Assembly (NCBI GenBank): GCA_037951105.1
Contig: JBAMJV010012234.1
Coordinates: 1-64,000, forward strand
Direction of reading: 5' to 3'
From: Echinarachnius parma
Taxonomy: Eukaryota; Echinodermata; Echinoidea; Clypeasteroida; Echinarachniidae
Length of the DNA stretch: 64,000 bases
Shown here piece after piece: positions 32,964 through 45,000 of the stretch; position 1 is the first letter of the stretch, and every line of letters begins with the position of its first letter. Both the position numbers and the translations under genes were made by a program. The notes beneath the pieces were generated by a model. That model searched no databases and was not told the origin of the DNA. It saw only the letters and a list, made by a program, of their open reading frames with translations.

Positions 32964-33247
32964 ATCTAATATTTCATTGTATCTGTATGTGGGCTGCAAA
33001 ACTGCAATTATGGTATATCACATGACTATGCAGTAAAAATATGATTTGTTTTTCAAATTATTTACATTGTAACTTTGTTGTTTGAGAGAAAAGTAAAATA
33101 TTATTGCAAAACCAAAAACATCCCCCTGGTCCACTATCGATATTGTCATGTACAAACGATCATGATTGTGTTAGTATTAATTTTAAGAAATATAAACATG
33201 TGAGATTATTGGATAATATGAAAGAATAATGCAAGAGCCAAGATGAT

Positions 33248-33455
33248 GGCCCCGTTGCAAAAAGAGATACAGGTTACAGTTGATTGTACATCAGAAACTT
33301 TGCGCGGCTCAACTACGGTAATCAGATTAGCGCATGATTTGACTTACAATAATCCCGTTGGAATCTCATTTCTTTGCCCTCTTTTAATCACATTAAATTT
33401 CTGGTCAATTTCTTTATATATGTTTTAATTAATAATCTCTTTCCGTAACGGGGTC
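33248..33455. mobile_element. MITE with CCCCGTTGCAAAAAGAGATAC ends
   Basis: Left cccgttgcaaaaagagatac and right aataatctctttccgtaacg followed by ggg are inverted. Same family as 29912-30337. Confidence 0.65.
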
Positions 33456-33457
33456 CA

Positions 33458-33612
33458 TGTAGCCCATTTCATAAAACGTGCAATTGTTGCTAGTGTCCAA
33501 TTATTGTAACTACCATGACAACAGCTGTAATGCTCCATGCTGATTGCTCTTGACCAAATAATTACAATTGGACACTTACAGCGATTGTAAGTGTTTTATC
33601 AAATGGGCTACA
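33458..33612. mobile_element. small MITE with TGTAGCCCATTT ends
   Basis: Left tgtagcccatttcataaaac and right gttttatcaaatgggctaca are inverted, as are gtgtccaattattgtaa and ttacaattggacac inside. It abuts the previous MITE. Confidence 0.8.
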
Positions 33613-35060
33613 GGACTAACCAATATCTTTTAGTGGAGTTATATTGATTTCTATAACAAACGCTTGCTGGAACCGTTTAATTAGTCTACTATCTGTATAT
33701 TGACACTTTACTGTTTATACTTTATGTTCACAAACCAAACATTACAGGACAATTATTTCATATTTATCATAAAATTTATGAGAAATTGCATTTTGTATGC
33801 GCTAAAAGTATTATGTGACATTTTCGTAGCAAACTTCTAATAATTGACATATAATGGGCCGGAATTTAAAATATAAGGTGATCAAAGTAACTCATATGTA
33901 TTGATCATTTAGCCCAAATCGTGTATGTATCTCTAAAATGTCGACACTACCTATACAGTACATGAGTTAGACAAATTATATTTCAAATGAGGAGTTTTGC
34001 AGTTTACCCTATAAATAAACCTCCTCCTTACGTTTTATTAATTATGTATATGATTAAGACATATTGTATGATTGTGTACAAATATTGTTTTTTTAAATAA
34101 CGTATATTTTCTTTATGTATAAATAAAACTGACTGATTAATTGTAATATCAATATTTTAACGTCTTATTTTGTTTATACCTTTATGCCTTGTGTGTATGA
34201 TAAGTTTTTGAAAAGTTGTGTAAATAAATACGAATCAACTCAAATCAAATCAAATCAAATCAAATCAAATCAAATAAGATCAAATCAACCCAAATCGAAT
34301 CCAAGTACATTCAAACGAGACTATAATGAATGCAACTAGTTGATACCCAGTGAGAATTCCTGCGCCATTATGTCTGAGGGTGTTTAAAAAAAATCCTAAG
34401 TTGAACTTGACTCTAAGTTGGACCTAACTATCATGGGAAGCCATTTGTAGCCTTGGTATACAATTTATTAAAAAGCAAAAATGCTAGAATTCCAGACTTT
34501 TCATAAGTGTTGCATCAAGAACATGAAATCTCCTTGATAATAGAACATTATGAATGATTTGAATCAACATGTTATGCTTTTGAAAAGGGACTTTTAAACA
34601 GGTTTTCAGTCATGAAACTAATGGCTCCCATACCTTGGCTTTTAAGTCCAACATAGGATCTTTGTGAAACACCCCCTGGATTCCCATGAGTGGCGCAACT
34701 TTAGTCTGGTCTAAAAGGACATAAATTACCAGTAACCAGTTAAAACAGTTCACATCTGTTATATTTCACTGTCCATGATGGTTTCATCTGCCATCTGAAG
34801 ATTTTCTTATTTTTCGTTTCATTATCCAGCCAATCCCTCTAGTTCTGCATATGCAACAGAACTATTCCAGTCATAATAAACATTGACAATCGGTTAACCG
34901 TATTATGATGCTCTAGGTGATTCAGGACGCAATATAAATGGTGACCGGTTATACTCCGACTCGAATGCAAAGCGGCACTTTGTCTATAATGACGTTGCTG
35001 AGGGATAGAGGTGCGACATAGAGTCACTTGGTGAAGTGTGATGTCATAAACATGATAAAA
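33613..35060. other. no gene recognised; (AAATC)n tract
   Basis: AT-rich DNA with an AAATC microsatellite at about 34231-34300. No coding frame is supported. Confidence 0.5.
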
Positions 35061-35220
35061 GATGTCATAAATATTCTTTTAAGAATTTTCAAATTTGGAC
35101 TTCATTTTCAGAAAGAGCATAACAAATAATGTCCAAATACCAAAAATCAAAGGAATAGGTTACATATTGGCTGAGATATGCCCATCCGAATGATTTTGTT
35201 TGTCAATGGGCAATCAGTGT

Positions 35221-35262
35221 TATAGTGCACTGGTTCCTAAATTTAGGAACCAGTGCACTATA
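35221..35262. repeat. 42-bp perfect palindrome
   Basis: tatagtgcactggttcctaa followed by its exact complement around a central aaattt. In the right arm of the parent element the equivalent site is a plain gttggcactataac, so the palindrome is a later insertion or a local inversion. Confidence 0.95.
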
Positions 35263-35420
35263 CAACCTGTTCTCTCGTCTGAAATGACTCTATAGGTCAT
35301 TGTACCACACCTTCTAAAAACACCCATATAGTCATTTTAGGTGCACCTGAATATGCTGCCATCTACCTTTGGAAACTGTATAATATCGAACATCGAGTAC
35401 GAGTTTACGCAAGAGAAACC

Positions 35421-35498
35421 ACGGCAAAACCGGGTATCGAACTAGGCGTCTTTAGATTATCAGGCTAGCACGCATCCAATTGCGCCACAGTGAGTGGC
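35421..35498 (-). pseudogene. tRNA-like sequence, GAT at anticodon position
   Basis: On the minus strand: gtggcgcaattggatgcgtg (box A-like), a ctgataa loop and gttcgataccc (box B). Stem pairing is imperfect and there is no clean acceptor stem. It sits inside the inverted-repeat element, so it is probably a tRNA-derived repeat part. Confidence 0.5.
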
Positions 35499-35527
35499 TT
35501 GATTTGCAGCGGGTTTTGGGGATATAT

Positions 35528-35560
35528 AACCCTAACCTAAACCCTAACCCTAACCCTAAT
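35528..35560 (-). repeat. interstitial telomere-like repeat
   Basis: About five CCCTAA units (TTAGGG on the minus strand), with two imperfect. Too short and too internal to be a chromosome end. Confidence 0.85.
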
Positions 35561-35660
35561 TTGGTGGCTATAGGTCAGATTAGTGGATATAGGTCAGATT
35601 TAGTGGCCATAGGTCAGATTTAATGGCTATAGGTCAGATTAATGGCTATAAGTCGGTATA
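35561..35660 (+). repeat. 20-21 bp tandem repeat, about five copies
   Basis: Unit like tggctataggtcagattta, varying at one to three positions per copy. Confidence 0.85.
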
Positions 35661-36041
35661 TTATACAAGTCGGAAATTTTATGCGCGAGTGATAGTCTCT
35701 CTCAAGTCGCAGAAAAAATCAAAAGTAGGCTCTGCGACGCATTAACGATCCATACAGTTTCCAAACGTAGATGGCAGCATATTCAGGTGCACCTAAAATG
35801 ACTATATGGGTGTTTTTAGAAGGTGTGGTACAATGACCTATAGAGTCATTTTAGATGAGAGTCCAGGTTGGCACTATAACATTGATTGCTCATTGAAGTA
35901 AAATTCATTCGGATGGGCATATCAAATTCATTTGATTTTCGGTATTTGGACATTATTTGTTATGCTATTTTTGAAAATGAAGTCCAAATTTGAAAATTAA
36001 AAAAGGTGTTTTTATGACGTCATGGCTTCTGTACTCTATGG

Positions 36042-36581
36042 TTAAAGGGGTAGTTTAGTTTTGGTAGAGAGGGCGCTGCTCATCACAATTTTTTTGTGTG
36101 GTAATGAAAAACCGAATGTCGAATTTGAGAGAACATGCAATTTTAATGGCAGAATAAACTTTTATTTGGTCAAAATCGACCCAGAAACGGCTGAAATATC
36201 AATAAATATATCTGACCTAATAATTATTTGGGGCCCAAATAATTAGGTTTTTTCAAAAAATAAAAAAAATGCTTGCACTTTTTTAAAAATTTTCAAAAGC
36301 ATTTTTAAAATAGTTGTTGATGATCTCTCTATTTAATCATTGATTCAATAAACCATCACATGCATAATTTTGTATGAAAAATGGTTGAAACCAATGCCTT
36401 TTTAGAAAGCGCCCTCTTGTGTTTTAATGGCTCTTTTTGAATGATAACGGGCTTTTTACTTAGTCGTTTGTAATTTTGTATACCTTTCGAGCATGGTGGA
36501 GTTATAAGTATTAGTTTATAATGTTACTGTCCAGGTTTGGTTACTAAAGTTCAGCCTTACCAAAACTGTACTACCCATTAA
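36042..36581 (+). mobile_element. TTAA MITE family I, copy D
   Basis: 540 bp with both ends: ttaaaggggtagtttagttt and aactgtactacccattaa. Closest to copies A and G (shared atttggggcccaaataatta). Confidence 0.85.
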
Positions 36582-36703
36582 GACGGTTAATGGTAATTTC
36601 GTCATTTTTAGAATGGACTCTAATTCGTGCCCCAATGCATAGTTTGAATTACAGTCACCACATATTGTGTGGGTATAGCCACTATCAACTGCTTTGACTG
36701 CAA

Positions 36704-36904
36704 CACTGGAGGCTGCCAACGGTTCCGTACGAAACGTCGTCTGAGCGCATTTGAGCGTGCACTAACGAAAGCGGGTTGCGTAACCACTGACAAAGCAGCA
36801 GATTCAAGAACAGTGGTTACATGACCCGCTTTTATATCGCACGTTCAGATGCGCTCAGATGACGTTCTGTATGGAACCGTTGGAAAACATGGAAGCCTCC
36901 AGTG
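36704..36904. mobile_element. hairpin MITE (cactggaggct ends)
   Basis: Left cactggaggct, caacggttccgtac and gtctgagcgcat are inverted at the right as atgcgctcagatgacg, ggaaccgttgg and agcctccagtg. A second copy at 59514-59692 shares agcgggtta/agcgggtt, agcagcagattcaa and the ends. Confidence 0.75.
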
Positions 36905-37015
36905 CTCATTCAAAACAGTTTTTAAAAACATTGATTATGTTCATTATTAGTGATACCCATGAGGAAATATACGACTTGAAGTGACATGAATTATGCTCTT
37001 AATCATGTTAATCAG

Positions 37016-39057
37016 TTAACAACAGTGTTGGATGACTCGAGGCCGGCAATGCCGTTTGGCCATTTTCGCCCAAATCGTGCCCAAAACGCGCTGGTAAGCC
37101 AAGACTAGCGCCTGCTGTATGCGATACAATTTATGTGCATCAAAAGCCTAGCCATTTTCTCAATAAAATCGTAGTTTCACACACCATGATGACTGTGAGT
37201 GTATTGTACTACGCCTAGATTAATATTCCTTGTCTCATCATCGTGGTCGTAGTCCGCATCGAGATCAGCCACTTATTAAAGGTCACCCTCGCCCGCAGAG
37301 TCGCAGAGTTTGATGCATAGAAATTGTATCACATACAGCAGGCGCTAGTCTTGGCTTACCAGCGCGCTTTGGGCGAAAATGGCTCAACAGTGGTGTACAA
37401 AAAATATACGCTGCTGGCCAGTCGGCCTCGGACTCGCCCTCGGGGACCCCGGCTTAGGCCTCGGACTCGGACTCGAAGGTCGCGGACTCGATGACTCGGG
37501 CCGAGTTCAGCTCGGGGCCGGCCAGTTTTCCCTTTTCCGCCACTAGAACTTTCCGGATAGACAAAGTCTCTAATTCTGTCTGACCAATCACGATGATTGA
37601 TTCATTTTACCTCTTTTTTTAATTTGTTTTTTAATTTCTCTGTCGCGCGTAACAGTGGATGTTGCTGCACGTGTGTGCATTAATATTGTGTGCCTGTATA
37701 TTATGGGTGACATGTACGCTACGTGCGATGCGCGATTCACATGCATCAGAGTAGAAAGCCGAAAAATGATTGTTTGTTTCCGAGTGAGGGCGACCTTCTA
37801 TAACAATGAGGGTGCTCTACATAAAACTCTGTTGAAAATGCATGGTTATAAAATACGTTCAAAATTATCTTAAAAATTCATAGTTTATCTTTTAGAAAAT
37901 AGTATAAATCATATTTTCGCATATTTTGTAGTGACATGCACGCACAGTTTTGGCAATAAAAACGCTTTCAAACGTCCTATGAAGAAAACCTTTTTCCCAG
38001 AAAGATAACAAAATATGCTACAATTTGTATGTAAACATTGGTTATGTTGTGGTCTGGTGAAGAATTGATTTTGAAATAAGGGAGTCATCGGGTTTTCGGA
38101 AGATTGTACCAAAATTGAGGCTTTACGCGTACGTTTATGGCACAGCCTGTGACGCACGCATTTAAAGTACAGAGCTCTATGCAGAATTTCCGCGTGCGTG
38201 CGTGAATTCTCCTAGTGTTTCGTTACGTTTGAAAGACCTGACCCCCCAAAAAATCACCTTAATCCTAAAATATATAAAATTGAATAAATATAACCATTCA
38301 TTTTAATTTTCAAACTTGAAGCAGGCTGAATATTTTTTTTTATAATAGAAATCACATCTTTGCCCGTTTTCAACACTTAAAAGATAACAGTACACAAAAA
38401 TCTACGTATGGGGCCTTTTCGATTTCAATAAAAGCCCCGATACGAACAATACCATTTTTGTCAAAATCCGAAAATGAATAGAAAAATAAATTTAAAAAAA
38501 TCAGTCTTATGTATATGAGATGTCTATCATGATTAATTCAGAAAAACATTTATGACTTCGAGCCAAATTTCCCGTGAAAACACGTTTCAAATGTGTCAAT
38601 AATTGCACGAAGGTCTATGTGACAACGGGCAATATCGATGTTTTTGGTACAGTGAATTTTCGTCTTAGAAATTGGCGCATGCGCAGTTTGTAAATATGAA
38701 CTCCCTTATTGTCATTGCATAGCTTAGTGAGGGCGCCCTACTCAACAATGAGGGCACTATTTATAAACAAAAATAAAAGTATACCATAAGCTTCAAAATT
38801 ATATGACATGTTGGGAAAGCTTTGAAGGAAGTGTTACAAAATTATAAATCAACTAGTCACTCCAATTCACCATAAATATGACCGACATTGGCAATAGTGC
38901 CTATGTGACATATTATAGGGTTAATCACTTGATTGAGTGATAGATCAATTGCCTTTGGTAAATGAAAAATTAAATTAATACAAAAAAAAGAGTTGGACTC
39001 GGACTCGGACTCGGATGGTCTGGACTCGGACTCGGCCTCGGATACAACACTGGTTAA
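37016..39057. mobile_element. 2.0-kb TTAA-bounded element with GACTCGGACTCGG ends
   Basis: Left: ttaacaacagtgttggatga followed by ctcgaggcc. Right: ctcggcctcggatacaacac followed by tggttaa. These are inverted, with TTAA at both edges. Subterminal ctcggactcgg repeats lie at 37431-37500 and 38993-39040. There is no transposase; the longest internal frames (such as 37655-37873) show no domain. A separate hairpin element is nested inside at 37059-37383. Confidence 0.65.
37059..37383. mobile_element. nested hairpin MITE
   Basis: Arms of about 75-85 bp: gctggtaagccaagactagc, gcctgctgtatgcgatacaa and their complements (gcaggcgctagtcttggctt near 37350). Confidence 0.85.
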
Positions 39058-39271
39058 CATCAAGCCGAAATTCCAGCGTTTTCTTCCCCTTTGAAATGTC
39101 TAAATTTGGAAAAGGAATTAATATAAGCAGTATAGATGTTATATTCCTTGTAATGTAATGATTAATGAAATTACTGACAACTGTAATGATTACTCTGACA
39201 TGCAATAATAGTAAAATAAAATAAGCCGAGCATATTCCTCTACCTGGTTCCTTGAATTTAAGCGACTCTAA

Positions 39272-39848
39272 TTAAAGGGATAGTTGAGTTCTGGTAGAGA
39301 GAGTACAGTTTTAGTCAAACTGAATTTTAGTAACCAAAACCTGCACCATTACATTACAAACTAATAGTTATAACTCCACCATGCTCAAAAGGAATAACAA
39401 AATTACAAACGACTATAAAGTAAAAACATGTTATCATTCAAAAAGAGCTGTTTAAACGAAAGAGAGCGCTTTCAAAAAACGAATTTGTTTAAACTATTTT
39501 AAATAAAATATTGTGCATGTGATGTTTTGTTGAAATAGTGATTATATAGAGAGATAATCAACAACTATCTAAAAACCTCTTTTGAAAATTTTTGAAAAGA
39601 GGAAGCATTTTAAAACGAATTTTAACGGCTGGTTCAAAATTATCGAATACTTGTGAGGCCCCACATTTATTACAAATGGTTATTTTTATGGATATTTCAG
39701 ACGTTTCTGAACCGATTTTGATCAAATAAAGTTTATTCCGCCATTAAAATTGTATGCTCTTTCAAATTCGACACTCAGTTTTTCATTATCTCACTAAATT
39801 CTTTTTTTGTGTAGCGCCCTCTCTACCAAAACTCAACTATCCCTTTAA
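39272..39848 (-). mobile_element. TTAA MITE family I, copy E
   Basis: Reverse orientation: starts ttaaagggatagttgagttc, ends gccctctctaccaaaactca followed by actatccctttaa. Confidence 0.85.
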
Positions 39849-40445
39849 ATCTAAAGTAATTAACATGAATCATGTCAAGTTAAGATGCAATTAAATCGTT
39901 TCGAGTTTCGTGGTAAACAGATTGAAGGAAAGTTCGAATAACTGTCTTCGTTTGATACAACCCTAAATTTGGCTCATATGCTCAAGTTAGATCTGTTTCT
40001 TCTTGGGGGGGGGGGGGTGTCTTCGTTATGTATTCTTAAGTTATGTTTGGATGTCTGCCTTTATAATATAGACCCACTTTATATATTAAGTTTCGTTTGT
40101 AGCATGCGTAACCTTAACTAATTTTACCCCAACCCAGTGTTAGTAACCAAAGTACGAGAAAGGACACAACTAATATAATTACCTACTATAACCCATCCAC
40201 TAGATTGAAACTTTCCCAACGTCAATAAATGTCATCTCACTCAACCCACGTCGATACCGAGCAGATACAGTAATTGTACTTGATTTGAATTATTGCCTTT
40301 GCTCTTTTAATGTTGACGCTAATTTGATTAGTTGCGAAAGTATCAAGTACTCTCCTAATTGATTGATTAGCAGAGTTTAAGCATGCGTCGAAAGTAAATA
40401 ATAATAAGAGCTTAATTCCACAAGGTGCTAAATCCACTTTTCAAC

Positions 40446-40831
40446 TTAAATGACTTAGTAACATTGTCCGAATTCTCAAAAGCCAATTGGAACTCTAGCG
40501 GTTCCCTCATACCTTATTGTTGTATTCGTATTAACAATAACAAACATGGGACAGGCTTCGGTTTTTCAAATGTTCCTTTCATTAAAAAGATATTTACGAT
40601 TGAAGTGTTCAGATGTTAGATTTTCCACTGGATCGTCAAAACCGTGTACAAAGTGAGGGCAATGAGTTAGTGAATATCACTTTGCATTTTTGCTAATTAC
40701 TCGGCCATATACCGTCCAATTAACTTGAAATTTTCACCAACACCCATTGGACATATTAGATAACAACAATATACATTGTCAACCACTCATCACTTTTTGC
40801 ACATGTAAACAAAGTTACTAGATCCATTTAA
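40446..40831 (-). mobile_element. TTAA MITE family II, reverse copy
   Basis: cttaaatgacttagtaacat at the left and aaagttactagatccattta at the right; inverted relative to 12401-12789. Confidence 0.75.
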
Positions 40832-41799
40832 GAGAAAAGAAGGTTCCAACTTTGTACACATGCCTATGGCAATATGAAAATGGAACGTTCCATATTTTGA
40901 TTTTTGATTGTGTAATTTGTTCTAAAATTTTAAAATTGTAGATAGCTACGTAGCTTATGTACTGATACAATTAACTCAATATTTATAGAAAGCAGATTCA
41001 GGCATTCAGCGCCTTTTGGAACTAAGCTCTTCATATATTGATTTTACAGCATCGTAGCTACAGTATATAAGAGAGTTGTTAAATTATGTTATTATGTCTT
41101 CATTCGCTGAACAACTTAAACACTTTTCTTGCACGCAAAGCACACTAGCGCACACGGCGATCGGTACTCAGAACACTACAAAGGTTAACTAATTTATCAT
41201 GATAAACGGTCATGCGGCTCTCGAAGCGTGTAGTGCAAAACAATGACACCAACAGCATTGGAATGATTGAATGTTAACCTTATACAGTTGATAATAATTA
41301 TTTGCATTATTAGTATCCATTGTTTGAGATACCGACAGAAACAAAATTATCTAGATAAAAATCTAAACTGAAAGTATACTTTTCTAGGCATGATGATGCA
41401 TTAACAAATTAATGTACTCCAACGGGACTCAAATATTTAGTACAAATATTTACTTTTTTTATGACCTGTTAATTAGACACTAAGTATAACTGTTACATAT
41501 TAAAATGCACATCAAGTTCGAAATTAACGCAGCGCTTCCTTGTTAATAAATCATATTCATACTTCGTTATTTAAGGCAAGACTACATAATATCAAATACA
41601 TTTGTAAACTAACGGGATTTAATAGGTTAAGGAAATTAGTGTGTTATTCGGTTTCTGTTTTTAGTACTAGTTCAAGATTCATACACCGAGAAACATACAA
41701 GTCTCTATGTACGAAGCTTCCATGAACACAAGCAATAAAGCGTGTGTTTATCGTGTATAATTAGACAGGGCGTCCAACAAAAAATGATTGAAAGGTAGC

Positions 41800-41967
41800 T
41801 TAAAAGTGACATATAAATTACTTTAGTCTGTTTCGACTAACTTTGTCGATGATACTATAGTGCACTTGGTATCTCTGCTCACATTGCATGCAAGAACGTC
41901 TTGTGACTGGTGACTGGATTAACAACATCTTGGATTAAGCGTTAACACGACTACTCGGTGTGTAATT
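41800..41967 (+). promoter_or_regulatory. conserved 5' flank of receptor copy 2
   Basis: Contains the blocks shared with copy 1 (tttagtctgtttcgactaac, gaacgtcttg, taattatgaag). Candidate proximal promoter and 5' UTR; no defined core element. Confidence 0.35.
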
Positions 41968-42022
41968 ATGAAGAGCCGGGAACAGTGCATCATTACCCTT
42001 TGGCTATTTATGTCATTGTTTG
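41968..42022 (+). CDS. receptor copy 2, exon 1 (signal peptide)
   Basis: MKSREQ followed by the hydrophobic core CIITLWLFMSLF; donor gtgagt; ends phase 1. The ATG is the only one that gives a leader and an open join to the Ig exon. Confidence 0.8.
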
Positions 42023-45000
42023 GTGAGTAGACATCCATTGTTCCCCTCTACATTTAGGCCATGGGGAGGGGGCACTTGATACTTTTAATCATCTTCATCA
42101 CATAGGCGTTGGGGCAAATTTTCTCAGTGGGGGTGGGTGTGTGAAGTCTCTCGCCCAAATGATGATCTTTCCTGCATTTTTACCTTACAAGCAAACCGAG
42201 ACAAATTATTTATGAAAATCGGTTCATATTTATTTCAGACTCATTTAGTTCAAACATACTATGAGCAAAATAGGATTCTCTTCAACTATGAACAGATAAA
42301 AGAAAACATTTGCCAATGGTAAACTATGAATAGCTTCATGTAATCGCCATGATTATTGTTGTAGACGTGTAGCAAGATTGGTAGAGCGCGCGCTTTCCGA
42401 TAGTGAGATCCCGAGTTCGAACCCTGTATAGGCCCACTGCGTTTGTCCTTCAGCAAGACAATTAATCCACAATTGCTGCTCTCTACCCAGGTATATAAAT
42501 GGGTATAAATTATGGTCGGGTGTTAATTAGCCTGTAGCGACATCATCAGTGGCAGCTCGGCTAGTATACTCCCCAGGGCGTTGATAAATTACGCAATATT
42601 ACGCATTGTGTTGGTTTGAAATGTACCTGATGGCCATGGGTAATAATACTTTAAATAGTCATTTAAGCGCAGAAGAGTATTATATTTATAGTAGCTGCAC
42701 TATATAAATGTTCATATTATTATTATCATTATTATCAGCTTGTTCATGCAGAATGTCTGGTTAAACACAATCTTGAAAAAAATATGTAGATGTACAATGC
42801 ATATAAATATGATTTCTAAAATGAACGCATTGTCTAAGTAAAACATAACATATCTTTGTAGAAAGACCACCTTTTCATAATGCCAACTTTATCCCGTTTA
42901 TCTATGAAGCAATATAATGATCATGCAACTTGGTTTGAAAATTAATTATCATCCGGGCTGTCGGTGTTGTCATGTGAGCTGTCCTGCATTCATAAATTAA
43001 CTCTTTGTCAGCTATATTGGGAGTAATTTAGTTATCATAATTTGCTTCATTAGCTATTTAAGATTCATGTATGTTCCCATCGTCAATCAATTGACCGTAA
43101 GATTAATCGTGAATCTTTATTTTCCTACAAATAGATAGAACATTGGTTATTTGGTCTTGATTTTCATTGCAGGTGTTTGTTTGGGGCTCAAAATAGTTGA
43201 ATTATAGGCTAGCTAGAAACAACAAATAAGCTAAAAAAAACATAACGAATAACCTGGCTCTTCCATTTTTAGTTGCTGTATTATTATTCCAAATGGTTTT
43301 TATCGAATAACTAAAAAACAATGTTTAATCATCACAAATATATGATTTATGGGCAAAATATGAATTGAATGACCTTATTTGGCAATTATGGCACCCGGGC
43401 CCCGGCCTTAATAGAGTTAAAACAAATGCAAAACATAACAGCAAGTAAACGAACCCAACTAATTATCATGGTTGAGATCATCGAAAAACACATCTGACAA
43501 TTTATAATCAGTTAGACACAACAATGAAATGTATGAAATTAAATTAAAATGTCCAAACACAAAGTGAAATTTAACATTGAATCTCGTAGAAACACGCTTT
43601 CTTTGCTCTTTTTATTTATGCTAAATAAAAAATAAAAACATGACTGCTAATAACTTATTTTAAATTATACTATTGACCTATTATCTATTATAAACATTCG
43701 CAGGGAAATCAAACCAACTTGTGCAAGATGAGTTAGAGATCGTCGACAACGCAACGGGTCGTACCTACAGCAATGGGACTCTTTACGCCATTTTCAATGA
43801 AAACCACACCCTCACTTGCTCAATTCTGACATCCTCCAAGCCTCTACCAAACATATCATGGTCATCACTAGCTGGAGATGCCGTGGTCATACTCGATGTC
43901 ACAGACCAGATCAATCGTCGGAGTGACATCGACCGAAATTTGACACTCTCATCGAGAACAGCAACGCTGACTGCAGCGTACGATGACGCGAGCAAGAGGA
44001 TCCTGTGTTCGGCTTGGCACTTTAGGCTAAGTCGGATGCTTTCAGCATTTGTTTACTTTGAGGTTGGAGGTAAGCATTTATATATTGTATATATTATATA
44101 TATTGAGAGGCTAAGGGGCGTATCATTACAGAAGGAAATTGATGAACATTCGAGACATAATAAGGGAAATGTGAATGGCATAGGTCCGCGCACCAGGATA
44201 AACGATTTTGAATGGTGATAGTAGATTGGCCTACTGAGTTATTTGGAAGTTTCTTATTTTATGTGTTTTTCTCTTATTTTATGTCAAATCCAATCCATTA
44301 CGACATACATGAGACTCTCTAATGAATTAAATAATACACATTTAAGACATTCGGTCACTCCTTATAGTATAACCTGCTCCCCGAGCAACTTTTACATGAA
44401 CCCTGGACATGGTTGGAATATTACTTTCAAACTGTCCTGGACCGTATTTACACCACTGCATGAAACCTCTACTATTCTACTTGATGAAATTCCCTGAACT
44501 ATTTTACTTCATATTTCATTATACAATTTTAATTTTCGTTCATCCCCATCGACTTAGAATTACCTGGAACCCCAACCGCCCCCTCGATAGTCAAGTCATC
44601 TACAACCACTAACTCTCTCCTCATCACGTGGATCCCCGGCTACTCTTACGGTTGGAATATGACGTTCACACTGACCTACTGCACTGAACAGGCCCTAAAC
44701 ATTTGCAAGGAAGCTTCTGGAATTCAGCCTTCCTGGTTCGTCATTGACAACCTAGCACCATCGACGCAGTATCGGGTGGACCTCCGAAGTGAGAATGTCT
44801 TTGGATACAGTAACGCTACTCGACTCGTTGTATCGACAAAACGTAGGTATTTTCTTTCCTTCAAACTAATCAAATATTATTATGTATCATCATTAACCAT
44901 TGTTAACGCGGCAATGAACTTTGAAGCTGGCATATGCATTGAAACACCCTTGCTGTATTTAAACATGTATTCGCGCTTACAGCAGTTGACCGACAATACC

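Larger units (their letters stand above)
35061..36022. mobile_element. long inverted-repeat element with tRNA-like and telomere-like core
   Basis: Arms 35061-35384 and about 35750-36022 are inverted: gatgtcataa/tatgacgtca, tttggacttcattttca and its complement, gcataacaaataatgtcc, gcccatccgaatga, cataggtcattgtacc-type block, ccttctaaaaacacccatat, and ggtgcacctgaatatgctgc. The core holds a tRNA-like sequence, CCCTAA repeats and a 20-bp tandem repeat. The left arm also has a 42-bp perfect palindrome that the right arm lacks. Confidence 0.8.
39860..41967 (+). repeat. right part of segmental duplication (upstream of receptor copy 2)
   Basis: Collinear with 14490-16929 as described there. It differs by MITE insertions: a family II copy here (40446), an ACAGGGTGG element in the other (15421). 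Confidence 0.7.

Noticed and set aside
35528-35560. Telomere
   Set aside because: Only a few imperfect units, internal to an inverted-repeat element.
37655-37873. 72-codon frame inside the 2-kb TTAA element
   Set aside because: No recognisable domain, no transposase motif, and length expected by chance.
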